In this document: positions 1 through 7,208 of the stretch, piece after piece | Layout: the number at the start of each line of letters is the position of its first letter | How positions within the stretch are numbered: position 1 is the stretch's first letter | IMG/VR virus record: IMGVR_UViG_3300034072_000527 | Span: 1 to 44,018 of that record | Reading direction: 5' to 3' (one strand) | DNA from: a virus | Length of the DNA: 44,018 nucleotides | Notes under the pieces: generated by a model | Seen by the model: only the letters and a program-made list of their open reading frames with translations | Database searches by the model: none | What the model was told of the DNA's origin: nothing | Program-made: the position numbers and the translations under genes

Positions 1-129
1 GCCGATGATGTTGTGCCCGATCAGGAGGCTCTGCTCCATGAGCAACTGGCAGCCCTCTTCGAGGGTACCGTCGCGGGGCGCAGGGGAACCGTCGGCGAAC
101 TTGCCGCCGTTGAAGCGGAGGCGCTTTTG
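1..129. repeat. Terminal overlap of a circular assembly
   Basis: Bases 4-129 are identical to bases 43893-44018; base 3 differs (c here, g at 43892). An exact end overlap of this size is typical of a de Bruijn assembly of a circular or terminally redundant genome. It lies inside the DNA polymerase coding region, so it is very unlikely to be the natural terminal repeat. Joining the ends restores one continuous polymerase reading frame. With the g at 43892 the frame reads HNIIRFDLPAL, the expected family motif, so the first bases of the window are probably noise. Confidence 0.95.
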
Positions 130-210
130 GTCGCGAATGTCGAGGCAGTGCAGCGTGTGGACGCGGTCCAGCTCCGGCAGAAGGCCGTTGGTCTCGATGT
201 CGAAGATCAT
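1..210 (-). CDS. DNA polymerase (T7 gp5-like), N-terminal end
   Basis: This is the first 69 or so codons of the family A DNA polymerase whose remainder lies at 42075-43892. The start is ATG at 210-208, with GGAG seven bases upstream. The protein opens with MIFDIETNG; D4 and E6 match the metal-binding pair of the 3'-5' proofreading exonuclease (T7 gp5 has DIEAN at the same place). The frame continues through LLIGHNII and resumes across the assembly join. A strong terminator ends only about ten bases upstream of the start, so most polymerase mRNA must come from read-through. Confidence 0.95.
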   Translation of the reverse strand, partial: MIFDIETNGLLPELDRVHTLHCLDIRDQKRLRFNGGKFADGSPAPRDGTLEEGCQLLMEQSLLIGHNIIG

Positions 211-220
211 GGTAGCTCCA

Positions 221-253
221 CGAAAAAAAGGGCCACCCGCGAGGGCAGCCCTT
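221..253 (-). terminator. Intrinsic terminator just upstream of DNA polymerase
   Basis: On the minus strand an 11-bp stem (arms 243-253 and 228-238, with two G-T pairs) closes a four-base loop and is followed by seven T. It would stop transcripts coming from the promoter at 905-922 before they reach the DNA polymerase start at 210. It probably acts partially, setting the amount of polymerase mRNA. Confidence 0.85.
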
Positions 254-549
254 GGAGAATGGGTGGGGGAGGTAGGGACCCGCGTCCCCCGGCGCGGCTG
301 CAGCCCCATAGTGTGCCCGCCGTTCCCACAGCCCGGCCAGCCTGGCGGAGGAGTGTGGGGCGACTATTCCGGCCTTCGCCGGGGCAGAGGGGGTCTATTC
401 GTGATCTGGAAGAGCGCCGGGAAGCGAAGGGGCCTGCAGCAACACCTGCAGCGCCCCTCGGCCTCCCCGGTACGGGACTTGCCCGATCTTCGGGAGTGTA
501 CCGCTCCCTTATCAGGTCGTCGCCCGGCGCTCGCCAAGATCACGACGAA

Positions 550-573
550 GGGGACGCCCCGAAGGACGCCCCC
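550..573 (-). terminator. Hairpin with TTCG loop after the 582-884 gene
   Basis: Arms 564-573 and 550-559 form a 10-bp stem (two G-T pairs) around a TTCG loop. The bases after it on the minus strand are TTCGTCGTGATCTT, only a weak U tract, so it may be a weak terminator or an mRNA 3'-end stabiliser. Confidence 0.45.
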
Positions 574-581
574 GATGTTCG

Positions 582-884
582 TCAGCGCAGCAGCGCGCCG
601 AGGCGGGCCTGCACCTTCGCAGCCCGGTCAGCTTCGGCGAAGGCTGCTTCGGACATCTCGTCGTACTGGTCGGCGAGGTCCGAGTAGCGTTCGCCCCGCG
701 AGTTGGCGACGGCCTGCGCCGCAGCGAGGCGGGCCTGCAGCTTGTCGAAGCCCGAGAGGACGTAGTCGACCGAGCGGAAATCCGGGGTGCCCGGCAGACG
801 CGCGATCAGCGACATCGCGTATTCGGAGACCTGCGCGAGGACCGAGAGGGCCACGGCGTAGGCGATCTTGAGGTACTTGGTCAT
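582..884 (-). CDS. Small protein with N-terminal membrane segment
   Basis: A 100-residue protein of unknown function. Residues 6-28 are hydrophobic (YAVALSVLAQVSEYAMSLIA), suggesting a membrane anchor or signal segment. The rest is an Ala/Glu/Arg-rich, probably helical cytoplasmic or periplasmic domain. AGGAG stands eight bases before the ATG. It is the first gene after the phage promoter at 905-922 and is followed by the hairpin region before DNA polymerase. I do not recognise the family; the promoter, ribosome site and codon pattern support a real gene. Confidence 0.8.
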   Translation of the reverse strand: MTKYLKIAYAVALSVLAQVSEYAMSLIARLPGTPDFRSVDYVLSGFDKLQARLAAAQAVANSRGERYSDLADQYDEMSEAAFAEADRAAKVQARLGALLR

Positions 885-904
885 GGGGTGCTCCTGTTCG
901 ATAA

Positions 905-922
905 CCGATAGTGCGTGTTAAT
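905..922 (-). promoter_or_regulatory. Phage RNA polymerase promoter (A type)
   Basis: The minus strand carries ATTAACACGCACTATCGG, one of five near-identical copies in the genome and similar in layout to T7 promoters (CACTATAGG end). Initiation is expected at the final GG, giving a leader into the 582-884 gene. The element overlaps the stop codon of the upstream 922-1425 gene. Confidence 0.85.
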
Positions 923-1425
923 CACCACGGGCGGTTGCGGGAGGCAGGCGACGGGGGCAGACCGAGGTCACGCTCCAGCTCTTCCTGCAGGTTCGCCATC
1001 GCCCGCCAAGCGAGCGCAGCGGCGTGACGCTGGCCCTTGTCGTCGAGCTTACCGGCGTCGATCATGTGCCGCCCGATCTTGTTCAGGTGATCGGTCGACT
1101 TGCTGCGATCCCAGTGCATGGGCTGGTCGGGGTGGTGCTGCTGCGTCGCCGCGTAGGACAGCTTGGCGACCTCGGCCATTGCGTTCGGGAAGTAGGCCAT
1201 GAAGCCGTCGAACAGCTTCATTGCGTTGCGCTCTTCCTGATCCTCGGGAAGGGTCACCTGCCGAGGAGGCGTGGACGCGGGCTTCTCTGTGGACCACGGC
1301 CCGTGCGGGCCACCACACGGGGTGAAGCCCATTGGGTTGTCGCCGTCCACCGTGCAGCCGTGCGGGCAATGAGTTCCATCAGCCGGGCACAGGCCGACGC
1401 GGTTCGGGAGATCAGAGCTGGTCAT
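922..1425 (-). CDS. dATP/dGTP diphosphohydrolase-like protein (DUF5664 type)
   Basis: A 167-residue protein. Its N-terminal third is Cys/His-rich (CPADGTHCPHGC and a nearby C, possibly zinc-binding). Residues from about 70 to the end match the helical phage family annotated as dATP/dGTP diphosphohydrolase N-terminal domain (DUF5664), with the typical run FDGFMAYFPNAMAEVAKLS and a later HMIDAG. Such proteins are thought to shape nucleotide pools; activity here is inferred only from family resemblance. I chose ATG 1425 rather than 1434 because AAGGA lies about eight bases upstream of it. The gene overlaps the end of primase-helicase by 14 bases. Confidence 0.75.
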   Translation of the reverse strand: MTSSDLPNRVGLCPADGTHCPHGCTVDGDNPMGFTPCGGPHGPWSTEKPASTPPRQVTLPEDQEERNAMKLFDGFMAYFPNAMAEVAKLSYAATQQHHPDQPMHWDRSKSTDHLNKIGRHMIDAGKLDDKGQRHAAALAWRAMANLQEELERDLGLPPSPASRNRPW

Positions 1426-3073
1426 CAGTTTCATCCTTGAAGGGGGTGTCGCCGTCTTCCGGCATGTCGGTCTCGACCATCCGGCCCGTCTCCCGGTCGT
1501 AGGACAGGGCGATGAAGGGGCCGATGGCGTCGCCCGTAAGGCGGTCCTTGAGGCCCCGAATGATCGTCGGGGCGTCGGGGTCTTGCTTGTTACGCTCCAG
1601 CCCCATCAGGTAGTGGGACCAGAAGGCCACGGCGCGGGAGCCACGGAAGTGCTTCTCCTGCACCCGCCCGCCGTCCTCGTGGCTCTTCCCTTCCGGGGTC
1701 GCCAAGTGGAAGACGAGGTGGATCGTGACGTCGAGGTCTTCGGCCAGCTCGGCCAGCTCGCTCATGATCCCGTCGAGAGACTGCCGCTCGTTCTCGTCCC
1801 CTGCCGTCAGCGCGGTCATGGGGTCGATGATGAAGTCGCGGACGCCCTCGGCGTGGCACAGGTACTTGATGGTCGACTTGACGGTCTCCCAGTTCCGCGC
1901 GCCCTTGAGGGACACCGACTTGAGCAAGGGCCGAAGCTCACGCATGATGCGCTTGGCCTCCTCCTTGTCGTACTCGGTGCCTGGAACGTGGATGCGCTGG
2001 CCCATCACCATGCCTGCAAGGGTCTTGAGCGTCTGCTTGAGGGGCTCCTCGTACAGGATGGTGCCGACCGGGCGCGGCGCGGGCATGGGGAAGAGGTCCG
2101 AGTGGTCCTCGCCCATTTCAGGGCGCATGGCGCAGAGCGCGAGCTGCTTGACCAAGGTGGTCTTGCCCGAGCCAGTACCCGCGCCCCAAGTGTACAAGGC
2201 CGACCGGCGCTGGCCGTAGGTCTTCATGGTCATGGTACGCCACGGCCACGGCAGACCCCAGCCCTGCTCTTCCGAGGCTTCCTCAATCAGGTCGTCGTCG
2301 ATCTCGTTGAGGACCTCGGGGGTCCACTGGCGGGCACCCCACACGGCATCGACCAGTTCCTTCGAGCGGCCTGCCTTGACCATCTCGTTGGCGTCCTTGA
2401 GCGGCAGCTTGCCGATGAACGCCTTGCCGTAGGACAGCAGCGGGGCGCACTCTTCGATTGCCGCGCGGCCCGGCTCGTCCTCGTCGAAGAGGAAGACGAC
2501 CTTGTCGAAGCTCTCAAGGAACTCGATGCCCTTGGCGACCGCCTTGCGGGCACCGCTGGCACCGTTGGGCACCGACACGGCAGGCCAGCTCAGGCCCATC
2601 GCTTGGGTCACCGACATGGCGTCGATCTCGCCCTCGGTGATCACGATCATCTTGCCGCCGGAGCGGCACAGGTTCTGGCCGTAGAACGGCAGGGCTGCCT
2701 TGAGGTCCCCGAGGACCGCGAAGTCCTTGCCGGGGAGCCTGATCTTCTGCGCGACCATCGAGCCGGAGGCGTCGTAGTAGGGCGCGATGTGGCACTTCTT
2801 GCCCTTGAACTCGCCGACGGTGTAGCCGTACTTGCGGCAGACTTCTTCATCGAGCTTGCGCTTGGGCAGCGGCTCGGACACTCCGTACAGGAGGCCTTCC
2901 ATGCGGGAACCTTTCGATCTGGAGGGTGCCGCGCCCTCCACACCGTCCTCCCGTCCATGAGTGCGGCAGCTGAAACAGAACGTGTGCCCGTCATCGTAGA
3001 CGGCGTTCGCGTCGCTGCTGCCGCACTCGGGGCAGGAGGTCTTGTAGAGGAGCTGGCTTTCGCTCTCGCTCAC
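1412..3073 (-). CDS. DNA primase-helicase (T7 gp4-like)
   Basis: A 553-residue bifunctional replication protein (T7 gp4 has 566). Residues 14-36 form the zinc ribbon (C14, C17, C33, C36) that reads primer start sites. The TOPRIM primase core has EGEID at 147-151, FLFDEDEPG at about 195-203 and KDANE at 226-230. The helicase Walker A motif GAGTGSGKTT is at 297-306 and a Walker B IIDPMTA is near 388. It unwinds the fork and makes primers for the DNA polymerase. An internal ATG (M58, at 2902) with AAAGG seven bases upstream matches the position of the T7 4B start, which gives a helicase lacking the zinc ribbon. The start overlaps the previous stop by ATGA. Confidence 0.97.
   Translation of the reverse strand: MSESESQLLYKTSCPECGSSDANAVYDDGHTFCFSCRTHGREDGVEGAAPSRSKGSRMEGLLYGVSEPLPKRKLDEEVCRKYGYTVGEFKGKKCHIAPYYDASGSMVAQKIRLPGKDFAVLGDLKAALPFYGQNLCRSGGKMIVITEGEIDAMSVTQAMGLSWPAVSVPNGASGARKAVAKGIEFLESFDKVVFLFDEDEPGRAAIEECAPLLSYGKAFIGKLPLKDANEMVKAGRSKELVDAVWGARQWTPEVLNEIDDDLIEEASEEQGWGLPWPWRTMTMKTYGQRRSALYTWGAGTGSGKTTLVKQLALCAMRPEMGEDHSDLFPMPAPRPVGTILYEEPLKQTLKTLAGMVMGQRIHVPGTEYDKEEAKRIMRELRPLLKSVSLKGARNWETVKSTIKYLCHAEGVRDFIIDPMTALTAGDENERQSLDGIMSELAELAEDLDVTIHLVFHLATPEGKSHEDGGRVQEKHFRGSRAVAFWSHYLMGLERNKQDPDAPTIIRGLKDRLTGDAIGPFIALSYDRETGRMVETDMPEDGDTPFKDETDDQL
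2900..2914 (-). promoter_or_regulatory. Internal ribosome site for a 4B-like short helicase
   Basis: AAAGG followed by seven bases and an in-frame ATG (M58 of the primase-helicase). T7 makes 63-kDa and 56-kDa forms of gp4 from an internal start at nearly the same residue, so two products are likely here too. Confidence 0.6.
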
Positions 3074-3231
3074 TTGCGCTTCGGGCGCTTGTCACGCCGG
3101 GTCACTGACCACGTCGCTTCGCGCTTCTGCGGGAGGACCGAGGGGTCCACGTCGATGCCAAGCTGCGCGGACGCGGCTGCCGCGAGGGCGAGGCCGAGGC
3201 CGGTCGGGCGGCGGATCAGGGCGCGGCTCAT
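3070..3231 (-). CDS. Hypothetical basic protein
   Basis: A 53-residue protein coupled by ATGA overlaps to the genes on both sides, between a winged-helix protein and primase-helicase. It has an Ala/Leu-rich segment at about 11-22 and a strongly basic tail (RRDKRPKRK), which would suit nucleic acid binding. I do not recognise a family. The ATG at 3231 is chosen because it overlaps the upstream stop. Confidence 0.65.
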   Translation of the reverse strand: MSRALIRRPTGLGLALAAAASAQLGIDVDPSVLPQKREATWSVTRRDKRPKRK

Positions 3232-3482
3232 GCTGCCACCTGCATCGGCTGCTGCTCGACCAGCTGCCATTCGACGTAGCGGTTGCCTCCGACGTCCTTC
3301 TTCTCCACCGAGATGATCTTCATCCCGGCGGGGATCAGGTGCGGCTTGCGGTTCTTGATGCGCCAGATCGCGGAGGCGACCTGAACACGGCCCAGCTCGG
3401 CGAGGCCGGTGGCTTCGGTGATGTGTCCGCGACGGCTTAGGATAGCCATCACTTGCTGTTCACGGGTCAGGGTGCGGGTCAT
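3228..3482 (-). CDS. Small winged-helix DNA-binding protein
   Basis: An 84-residue protein. Residues 5-45 have the pattern of a winged helix-turn-helix (TREQQVMAILSRRGHITEAT, then a helix around VQVASAIWRIKN), followed by a beta wing ending in YVEWQL. AGGAG precedes the ATG by nine bases. It sits between the amidase and primase-helicase genes, a position with no T7 counterpart. It could regulate transcription or take part in replication; its target cannot be read from the sequence. Confidence 0.7.
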   Translation of the reverse strand: MTRTLTREQQVMAILSRRGHITEATGLAELGRVQVASAIWRIKNRKPHLIPAGMKIISVEKKDVGGNRYVEWQLVEQQPMQVAA

Positions 3483-3507
3483 GTTCAGGTTCTCCTGTTG
3501 GGGTTCG

Positions 3508-3966
3508 TTACTTCGTGACGGAGGCCCACCAAGCGCGAGCGTCGAAGCTCGGGCAGGCCTTCTTGACGCCCGGCACGTCGCGGTGGCCGAGGACTTCGGC
3601 GCGCGGGTGCTTGGCGTGGAGCTGCTTGACGAGGGTCTCCAGCGCCGCCCATTGGGCAGGCGTGAAGTTGTTCTCGCCGAGGCCCCGGCGGTGCGCGTCG
3701 GAGCCGATGGGCGGGGACCCGCCGACCAGACAGACCGCGAGGGAGTTGCGGTTGATCTGGCGCTCGTGTGCGCCAGGCTGGTCGTCAGGGCGGCCCTTCT
3801 GGACACGCCCGTCGCGGGTGATGACGTAGTGGTAACCGATGTCGCGCCAGCCCTGCTTGCGGTGCCAGCTTCGGATCGTGTTCGCGTCGACCTTGTCGGA
3901 GGTTGCTGGCGTGGCGGAACAATGAATCGCAATATAATCAATTCGTTGCATGGGCTTGTAACTCAT
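3508..3966 (-). CDS. N-acetylmuramoyl-L-alanine amidase (T7 lysozyme, gp3.5-like)
   Basis: A 152-residue endolysin that cuts the amide bond between MurNAc and the peptide stem (T7 gp3.5 has 151). Zinc ligands are H15 (IAIHCSAT), H128 (LGHRD) and C138 (KACPSFD); Y45 and K135/K136 match the T7 catalytic Tyr and Lys. There is no signal peptide, so it needs a holin. In T7 the same protein binds and inhibits the phage RNA polymerase; the conserved length and N-terminus make that plausible here but it is inferred. The ATG shares one base with the stop of the upstream HNH gene. Confidence 0.96.
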   Translation of the reverse strand: MSYKPMQRIDYIAIHCSATPATSDKVDANTIRSWHRKQGWRDIGYHYVITRDGRVQKGRPDDQPGAHERQINRNSLAVCLVGGSPPIGSDAHRRGLGENNFTPAQWAALETLVKQLHAKHPRAEVLGHRDVPGVKKACPSFDARAWWASVTK

Positions 3967-4409
3967 TAGCCAAGCCCCTCGGCCCAGCGAAGAACTGCGC
4001 GGAGTTCCTCAACGGTGGCGTTGTTTTTGATGCGGTTGGCCTTGGAGCTGATGACGGTCACGTTGCCGGGGACGTACCCTCGGCTTGGGACGTGGCGGTC
4101 GATGGTGGGGGAACCCGGATGGCAAGTGCCCACCCCGATGGAGAGGGGGATGCCGAGGACCGGGCAGGTGGGGGGCACGGAGAGGTCTTCCGCGCAGATC
4201 GTGCAGGGCACGTTCGCTTTTTTCGCGCGCTTCCGAGCCAGAGTGACCAACGCGGGACGCTGGTCGGCGTGATAGCGCCTCTTCGTTGGGTACTTCTCAT
4301 TGTGACAAGTGCGGCAGTAGGTGGCCCTTCCGTCGCGCTTGCGCCTGTCGGGGGAGAAGCAGTCGTGCGGCTTCGCCTCCCCGCAGGCGGGACAGTTCTT
4401 TTCGCTCAC
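3966..4409 (-). CDS. HNH homing endonuclease, free-standing
   Basis: A 147-residue protein starting at a GTG that overlaps the RusA stop (GTGA). The N-terminus carries a zinc ribbon (CPACG at 6-10, CRTC at 32-35). The C-terminal HNH core has CPVLGIPL near 82-89, SPTIDRHVPSRGYVPGNV near 100-117 and VISSKANRIKNN. Such enzymes nick or cut alleles lacking the gene and spread it by repair. It stands between rusA and the amidase gene, which are adjacent genes in the T7 layout (3 and 3.5), so it looks like an insertion. It is related to the HNH genes at 31437 and 41762. Confidence 0.88.
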   Translation of the reverse strand: MSEKNCPACGEAKPHDCFSPDRRKRDGRATYCRTCHNEKYPTKRRYHADQRPALVTLARKRAKKANVPCTICAEDLSVPPTCPVLGIPLSIGVGTCHPGSPTIDRHVPSRGYVPGNVTVISSKANRIKNNATVEELRAVLRWAEGLG

Positions 4410-4810
4410 AGCTCCTGCGTGATGGTGATGCGGATAGAGGGTTCCTCGTCGGTCCACCGTTTGGTGACCGAGAGGGTCTGGACTTGGCTGTCGTCGGACC
4501 AGAAGCGCCCGTCCTTCGTGATGGCGTCGAGGACGCCCTTCGCGTAGTTGTCGACGTCGGGCTTCGGGTGAGGCAGCTTGGTGGTCTTGGGCTTCGCGGC
4601 GGAGCATACGATGGAGACCGCGCAAGGCCCTTCGACCTTGAACGCGGTGACGCTCGCGAGCGCCGCTGCCGCTTCGTCCTGCCACTCCCGGTATTCCTTG
4701 GGGGAGTAGAAGACAGCGAGGGGCTTCCGCCCCGCCCCGGAGATTACCCGCGCCCTCGGTCGAGGGGTGGGCATCGGTGCCAGAGCGAGGCGAAAGGTGG
4801 TGGAGGTCAC
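4406..4810 (-). CDS. rusA: RusA-like Holliday junction resolvase
   Basis: A 134-residue endonuclease of the RusA family. The motif KPDVDNYAK gives D85 and D87, and WSDDSQV gives D106/D107, matching the three catalytic aspartates of E. coli RusA. It occupies the place of T7 gene 3 (endonuclease I), directly after the single-stranded DNA-binding protein, and probably resolves branched replication and recombination intermediates before packaging. The start is GTG at 4810, overlapping the upstream stop as GTGA; longer frames upstream run through the membrane protein gene and are not likely. Confidence 0.92.
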   Translation of the reverse strand: MTSTTFRLALAPMPTPRPRARVISGAGRKPLAVFYSPKEYREWQDEAAAALASVTAFKVEGPCAVSIVCSAAKPKTTKLPHPKPDVDNYAKGVLDAITKDGRFWSDDSQVQTLSVTKRWTDEEPSIRITITQEL

Positions 4811-4980
4811 AGGATGCGTTCGACCAGAGCGCCTGCGGCTGCGCCGAAGGTGGCGACGAAGGCCACCAGCCCGTAGAGCCGGAGCCACGCGGGGGTGCCG
4901 TTACCGTCGATCACGAGTGACAGCGACACGGCCATCAGCAGCATCCCGACGAGAAGACCGATAAGCGCGCCGACGATCAC
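4807..4980 (-). CDS. Small two-helix membrane protein
   Basis: A 57-residue protein with two hydrophobic stretches: residues 2-24 (VGALIGLLVGMLLMAVSLSLV) and about 38-55 (LVAFVATFGAAAGALVE). The short loop between them contains charged and polar residues. The GTG start overlaps the stop of the single-stranded DNA-binding protein gene and its stop overlaps the rusA GTG, so it is translationally coupled on both sides. I do not recognise the family; membrane location is the only inference. Confidence 0.75.
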   Translation of the reverse strand: MIVGALIGLLVGMLLMAVSLSLVIDGNGTPAWLRLYGLVAFVATFGAAAGALVERIL

Positions 4981-5654
4981 AGCTCGTCGTCCTCGTCACC
5001 GTCGACATCGCTGTCGTCAGCACCGGCAGTCTCGCGGTCGTTCTCGATGCCGTCCTCGATCTCGTCGCCATCTTCCTCGGCACCGAAGCCGTAGGAGGCG
5101 GCGTCGCGGGCACCGTACGAGACCAGCTTGATGATCTGCACGGCGTTGAGGCGGAAGGTGCAGCCGACGGTCTTGTCGTTGGCGGCGTAGTAGGGGACCA
5201 GCTCGATCACCATCTTCATTTCGCTGCCCGAGCCAATCTGCGGCGGGTTCTTGAGCTGCACACCCCGGGCGTTGAAGTAATCCGGCCACCGCTTCCACGG
5301 CTTGCCGGTCTTCTGCGAGATGCCCGAGTGCTTCATCGAAGCCTTGATGATCTTCCGGCCAGTCTCCTCGCCGGTCTCTTCATCTTCCTCCGCCTTGATC
5401 AGCGAGACGAGCTGGAGCTTGTTGGCGACGGCCTTCTTGCCCTTCGAGATCAGGTCTTCCTTGACCTCTTCGAGCTTCGCCTGCGCCAGCTCTTCGGCCT
5501 TCGCTTCGATCTCCTGCAGGGTCTCGTCGTCGGCGTCGAAGGCGAGCGCGACGGAGAACTTGCCGTCCTTGTCGAACTTGGTGTCGGGGTTGTTCAGGGT
5601 GACCCAGCCAACGGCGGTGCCGCGCGAGGTACGGAAGGTGGGGTTCTTTGCCAT
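4977..5654 (-). CDS. Single-stranded DNA-binding protein (T7 gp2.5-like)
   Basis: A 225-residue protein (T7 gp2.5 has 232). It begins MAKNPTFRTSRGTAVGWVTLN, as many gp2.5-like proteins do, has a charged helical insert around residues 50-95 and ends in a very acidic tail (DDSDVDGDEDDEL). In T7 that tail contacts DNA polymerase and helicase. AAGGA precedes ATG 5654; longer frames upstream overlap the next gene and are rejected. It coats single-stranded DNA at the replication fork and helps strand annealing. Confidence 0.93.
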   Translation of the reverse strand: MAKNPTFRTSRGTAVGWVTLNNPDTKFDKDGKFSVALAFDADDETLQEIEAKAEELAQAKLEEVKEDLISKGKKAVANKLQLVSLIKAEEDEETGEETGRKIIKASMKHSGISQKTGKPWKRWPDYFNARGVQLKNPPQIGSGSEMKMVIELVPYYAANDKTVGCTFRLNAVQIIKLVSYGARDAASYGFGAEEDGDEIEDGIENDRETAGADDSDVDGDEDDEL

Positions 5655-5694
5655 GTGGTGGGGTTCCTTACAGGTCGTGTGCGCCGGGCCAGAA

Positions 5695-5883
5695 CTAGGT
5701 CTGCCGGGGGTCTGAGGGGGCGGTGCGGTTGGAGATTTCGGCGAGGACGTCGCCTTCGAAGGTGTCGACGGCGAAGCCTTGGGCGTCGGCGCGGGACAGG
5801 GCGTCGAGAGGGACACGCTCCGTGCCCCCCTCGATCATCTTGTCAGCCACCGCGTCCACGAGAGCGCGGTAGGAGTGGCTCAT
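5695..5883 (-). CDS. Hypothetical 62-residue protein
   Basis: A small protein coupled by ATGA to the upstream gene, with an Ala/Asp-rich helical first half. Its length and place (just before the single-stranded DNA-binding protein) recall T7 gene 2, the 64-residue inhibitor of host RNA polymerase. I see no convincing residue match, so that role is only a positional suggestion. Confidence 0.65.
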   Translation of the reverse strand: MSHSYRALVDAVADKMIEGGTERVPLDALSRADAQGFAVDTFEGDVLAEISNRTAPSDPRQT

Positions 5884-6527
5884 GCGAACGGGTTGACCGT
5901 GCCGCCGCTACGGGTGCGGAGCTGCGGGCGGCGGGGGTAAACCGCAGCGTTGACGATCTCGCCGTTGGTCGTGCGGACCTGCTTGAGGTAGCCGACGGCG
6001 ACCTTGCCGTACTTGGTGTGGGCGAGTGCATCGGTGTACGAGCGATGCTCGGTCGAGCCGATGGTGCCGTCTGCGTAGATGTTGCGGTAGACGGTGACGT
6101 TCGGCGCGTCCGGGACGACCTCCCAAAGATCGCCATCGGCGTCCCGAAGGTCCGCACCGACGATGTAGGCGCTGCTGGTCACGGAGCCGGTCTTCTGCAC
6201 CACGAGCTGGCCCGCGTCGGTCAGGGCGATCACCTTGCCGGTGATGGCCGCGTAGCCAAGGCAGCGGACCTTGTCCCCCACCTTCGCAGCAGGAGCGGCG
6301 ACGTTGCGGAGCGTCCATGCGTCGCGGTGGCAGTAGTCGCGACCGTCGTCATACCACGTCTCGTTGCCGGTGGTCTGGCAAGGGCTGCGCGTGGTCTTGA
6401 TTAACCGCTCTCCGGGCTTCACGTACGAAGCGCGGTACGGCTTCGCCATGCCGAGCGGGACGACGCGCCCGGTGCGCTTACACACGGCTTCGACGGGACG
6501 CGAGAGGTCGATCTTGGTGGTGGTCAT
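5880..6527 (-). CDS. Hypothetical 215-residue protein
   Basis: A protein rich in beta-strand-like segments with repeated Val/Gly turns; residues around 81-105 (KVGDKVRCLGYAAITGKVIA) resemble a KOW/SH3-like barrel. It has no signal or membrane segment. Both ends overlap neighbours by ATGA. A middle-class gene between RNA polymerase and single-stranded DNA-binding protein; I do not recognise the family. Confidence 0.75.
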   Translation of the reverse strand: MTTTKIDLSRPVEAVCKRTGRVVPLGMAKPYRASYVKPGERLIKTTRSPCQTTGNETWYDDGRDYCHRDAWTLRNVAAPAAKVGDKVRCLGYAAITGKVIALTDAGQLVVQKTGSVTSSAYIVGADLRDADGDLWEVVPDAPNVTVYRNIYADGTIGSTEHRSYTDALAHTKYGKVAVGYLKQVRTTNGEIVNAAVYPRRPQLRTRSGGTVNPFA

Positions 6528-6793
6528 GCGAGTTCTCCTGCCGCGTAGTCGCGGACTGCTTCGATTTCAGGGTTGCGGGTAAGCTCGGCCTCGCGCAGCT
6601 GGCGGCGGGACCGAATGATCAGTTCGTGAGGGTCGAGACCCGCCGACTGGCAGATCGCGGTGAAGGTCAGGGACAGGGCGTCAACTTGCGCCGCCGGGTC
6701 CGGGGTGCGCTGCATCCCGTCGATGATCAGGAAGGCGGGAGCCTTGAGGCCGCGCAGGGAACTGCGAGCCATGATGCGGTCGCGGAGGGTCAC
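6524..6793 (-). CDS. Hypothetical 89-residue protein
   Basis: Starts at a GTG overlapping the upstream stop (GTGA) and ends overlapping the next ATG. It is mostly helical and charged in its second half (ELIIRSRRQLREAELTRNPE). No recognisable domain. Coupling on both sides supports translation. Confidence 0.7.
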   Translation of the reverse strand: MTLRDRIMARSSLRGLKAPAFLIIDGMQRTPDPAAQVDALSLTFTAICQSAGLDPHELIIRSRRQLREAELTRNPEIEAVRDYAAGELA

Positions 6794-7038
6794 ACGAGGT
6801 GCCCCATGCGGCGAAGCTCCGAGCGGACGGCGTCCGCGAACGCCTGTCCCATGGCGGCGGCGACTGCGCTCAGACGTTGGCCGTATTCCTCACAGGTCTC
6901 GGGGCGACCCCGGAACATGCGGTAGTCCTCGTCCGCGATGCTGTAGCTGACCTCGCTGTCCTGCAGGCGGACCTGCAAGATTTCTCGGGCAGCCATCTGG
7001 TCCGCGACGTCGCGCCGGAAGGTGATGCGCTCAATCAT
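6790..7038 (-). CDS. Hypothetical 82-residue protein
   Basis: Begins MIERITFRRDVADQMAARE; ATG 7038 lies within the last codons of the upstream 42-residue gene (8-base overlap), preferred to a longer frame that starts inside that gene. Helical and charged, unknown function. The stop overlaps the next GTG. Confidence 0.7.
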   Translation of the reverse strand: MIERITFRRDVADQMAAREILQVRLQDSEVSYSIADEDYRMFRGRPETCEEYGQRLSAVAAAMGQAFADAVRSELRRMGHLV

Positions 7039-7159
7039 GATTGCCGCGCTCCCGCTCGCCGATTGCGGCGTGGACGGCGCTCCCGACACGCACGGCGATG
7101 CCGGGGTTATTCTCGGCCATCTGGCGGGCCAGACGGGCGGCGAAACTCTCGTTCTTCAT
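7031..7159 (-). CDS. Hypothetical 42-residue protein
   Basis: The first gene after the phage promoter at 7191-7208. GAGGAG is well placed before the ATG. The peptide MKNESFAARLARQMAENN is helical and amphipathic; no family recognised. The strong ribosome site and promoter proximity are the support for a real gene. Confidence 0.65.
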   Translation of the reverse strand: MKNESFAARLARQMAENNPGIAVRVGSAVHAAIGERERGNHD

Positions 7160-7190
7160 GAGGTCACTCCTCGTGGATTTGGTTCAATAA

Positions 7191-7208
7191 CCGATAGTGC
7201 GTGTTATT
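7191..7208 (-). promoter_or_regulatory. Phage RNA polymerase promoter (A type)
   Basis: The minus strand carries AATAACACGCACTATCGG, followed by GTTATTGAACC, which could form a small 5' hairpin. It drives the middle gene block from 7159 downward. The upstream half touches the operator-like dyad at 7207-7221. Confidence 0.85.

Larger units (their letters stand above)
211..581 (-). other. Gene-free, hairpin-rich region before DNA polymerase
   Basis: No reading frame with a ribosome site is visible in these 371 bases. Besides the terminator at 221-253 the stretch has a 10-bp hairpin with a TTCG loop at 550-573, an inverted CTGCAG pair around 434-452 and CCGG-ending inverted repeats near 370-383. 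It resembles a structured leader, a small RNA or a replication origin; nothing in the sequence decides between these. Confidence 0.5.

Noticed and set aside
5-871. Plus-strand frames at the window start
   Set aside because: They run across DNA polymerase, the terminator and the 582-884 gene in antisense and are Arg/Pro-rich shadow frames.
5695-5883. T7 gp2 (host RNA polymerase inhibitor)
   Set aside because: Position and length fit but no residue pattern of gp2 is visible, so it is left as hypothetical.
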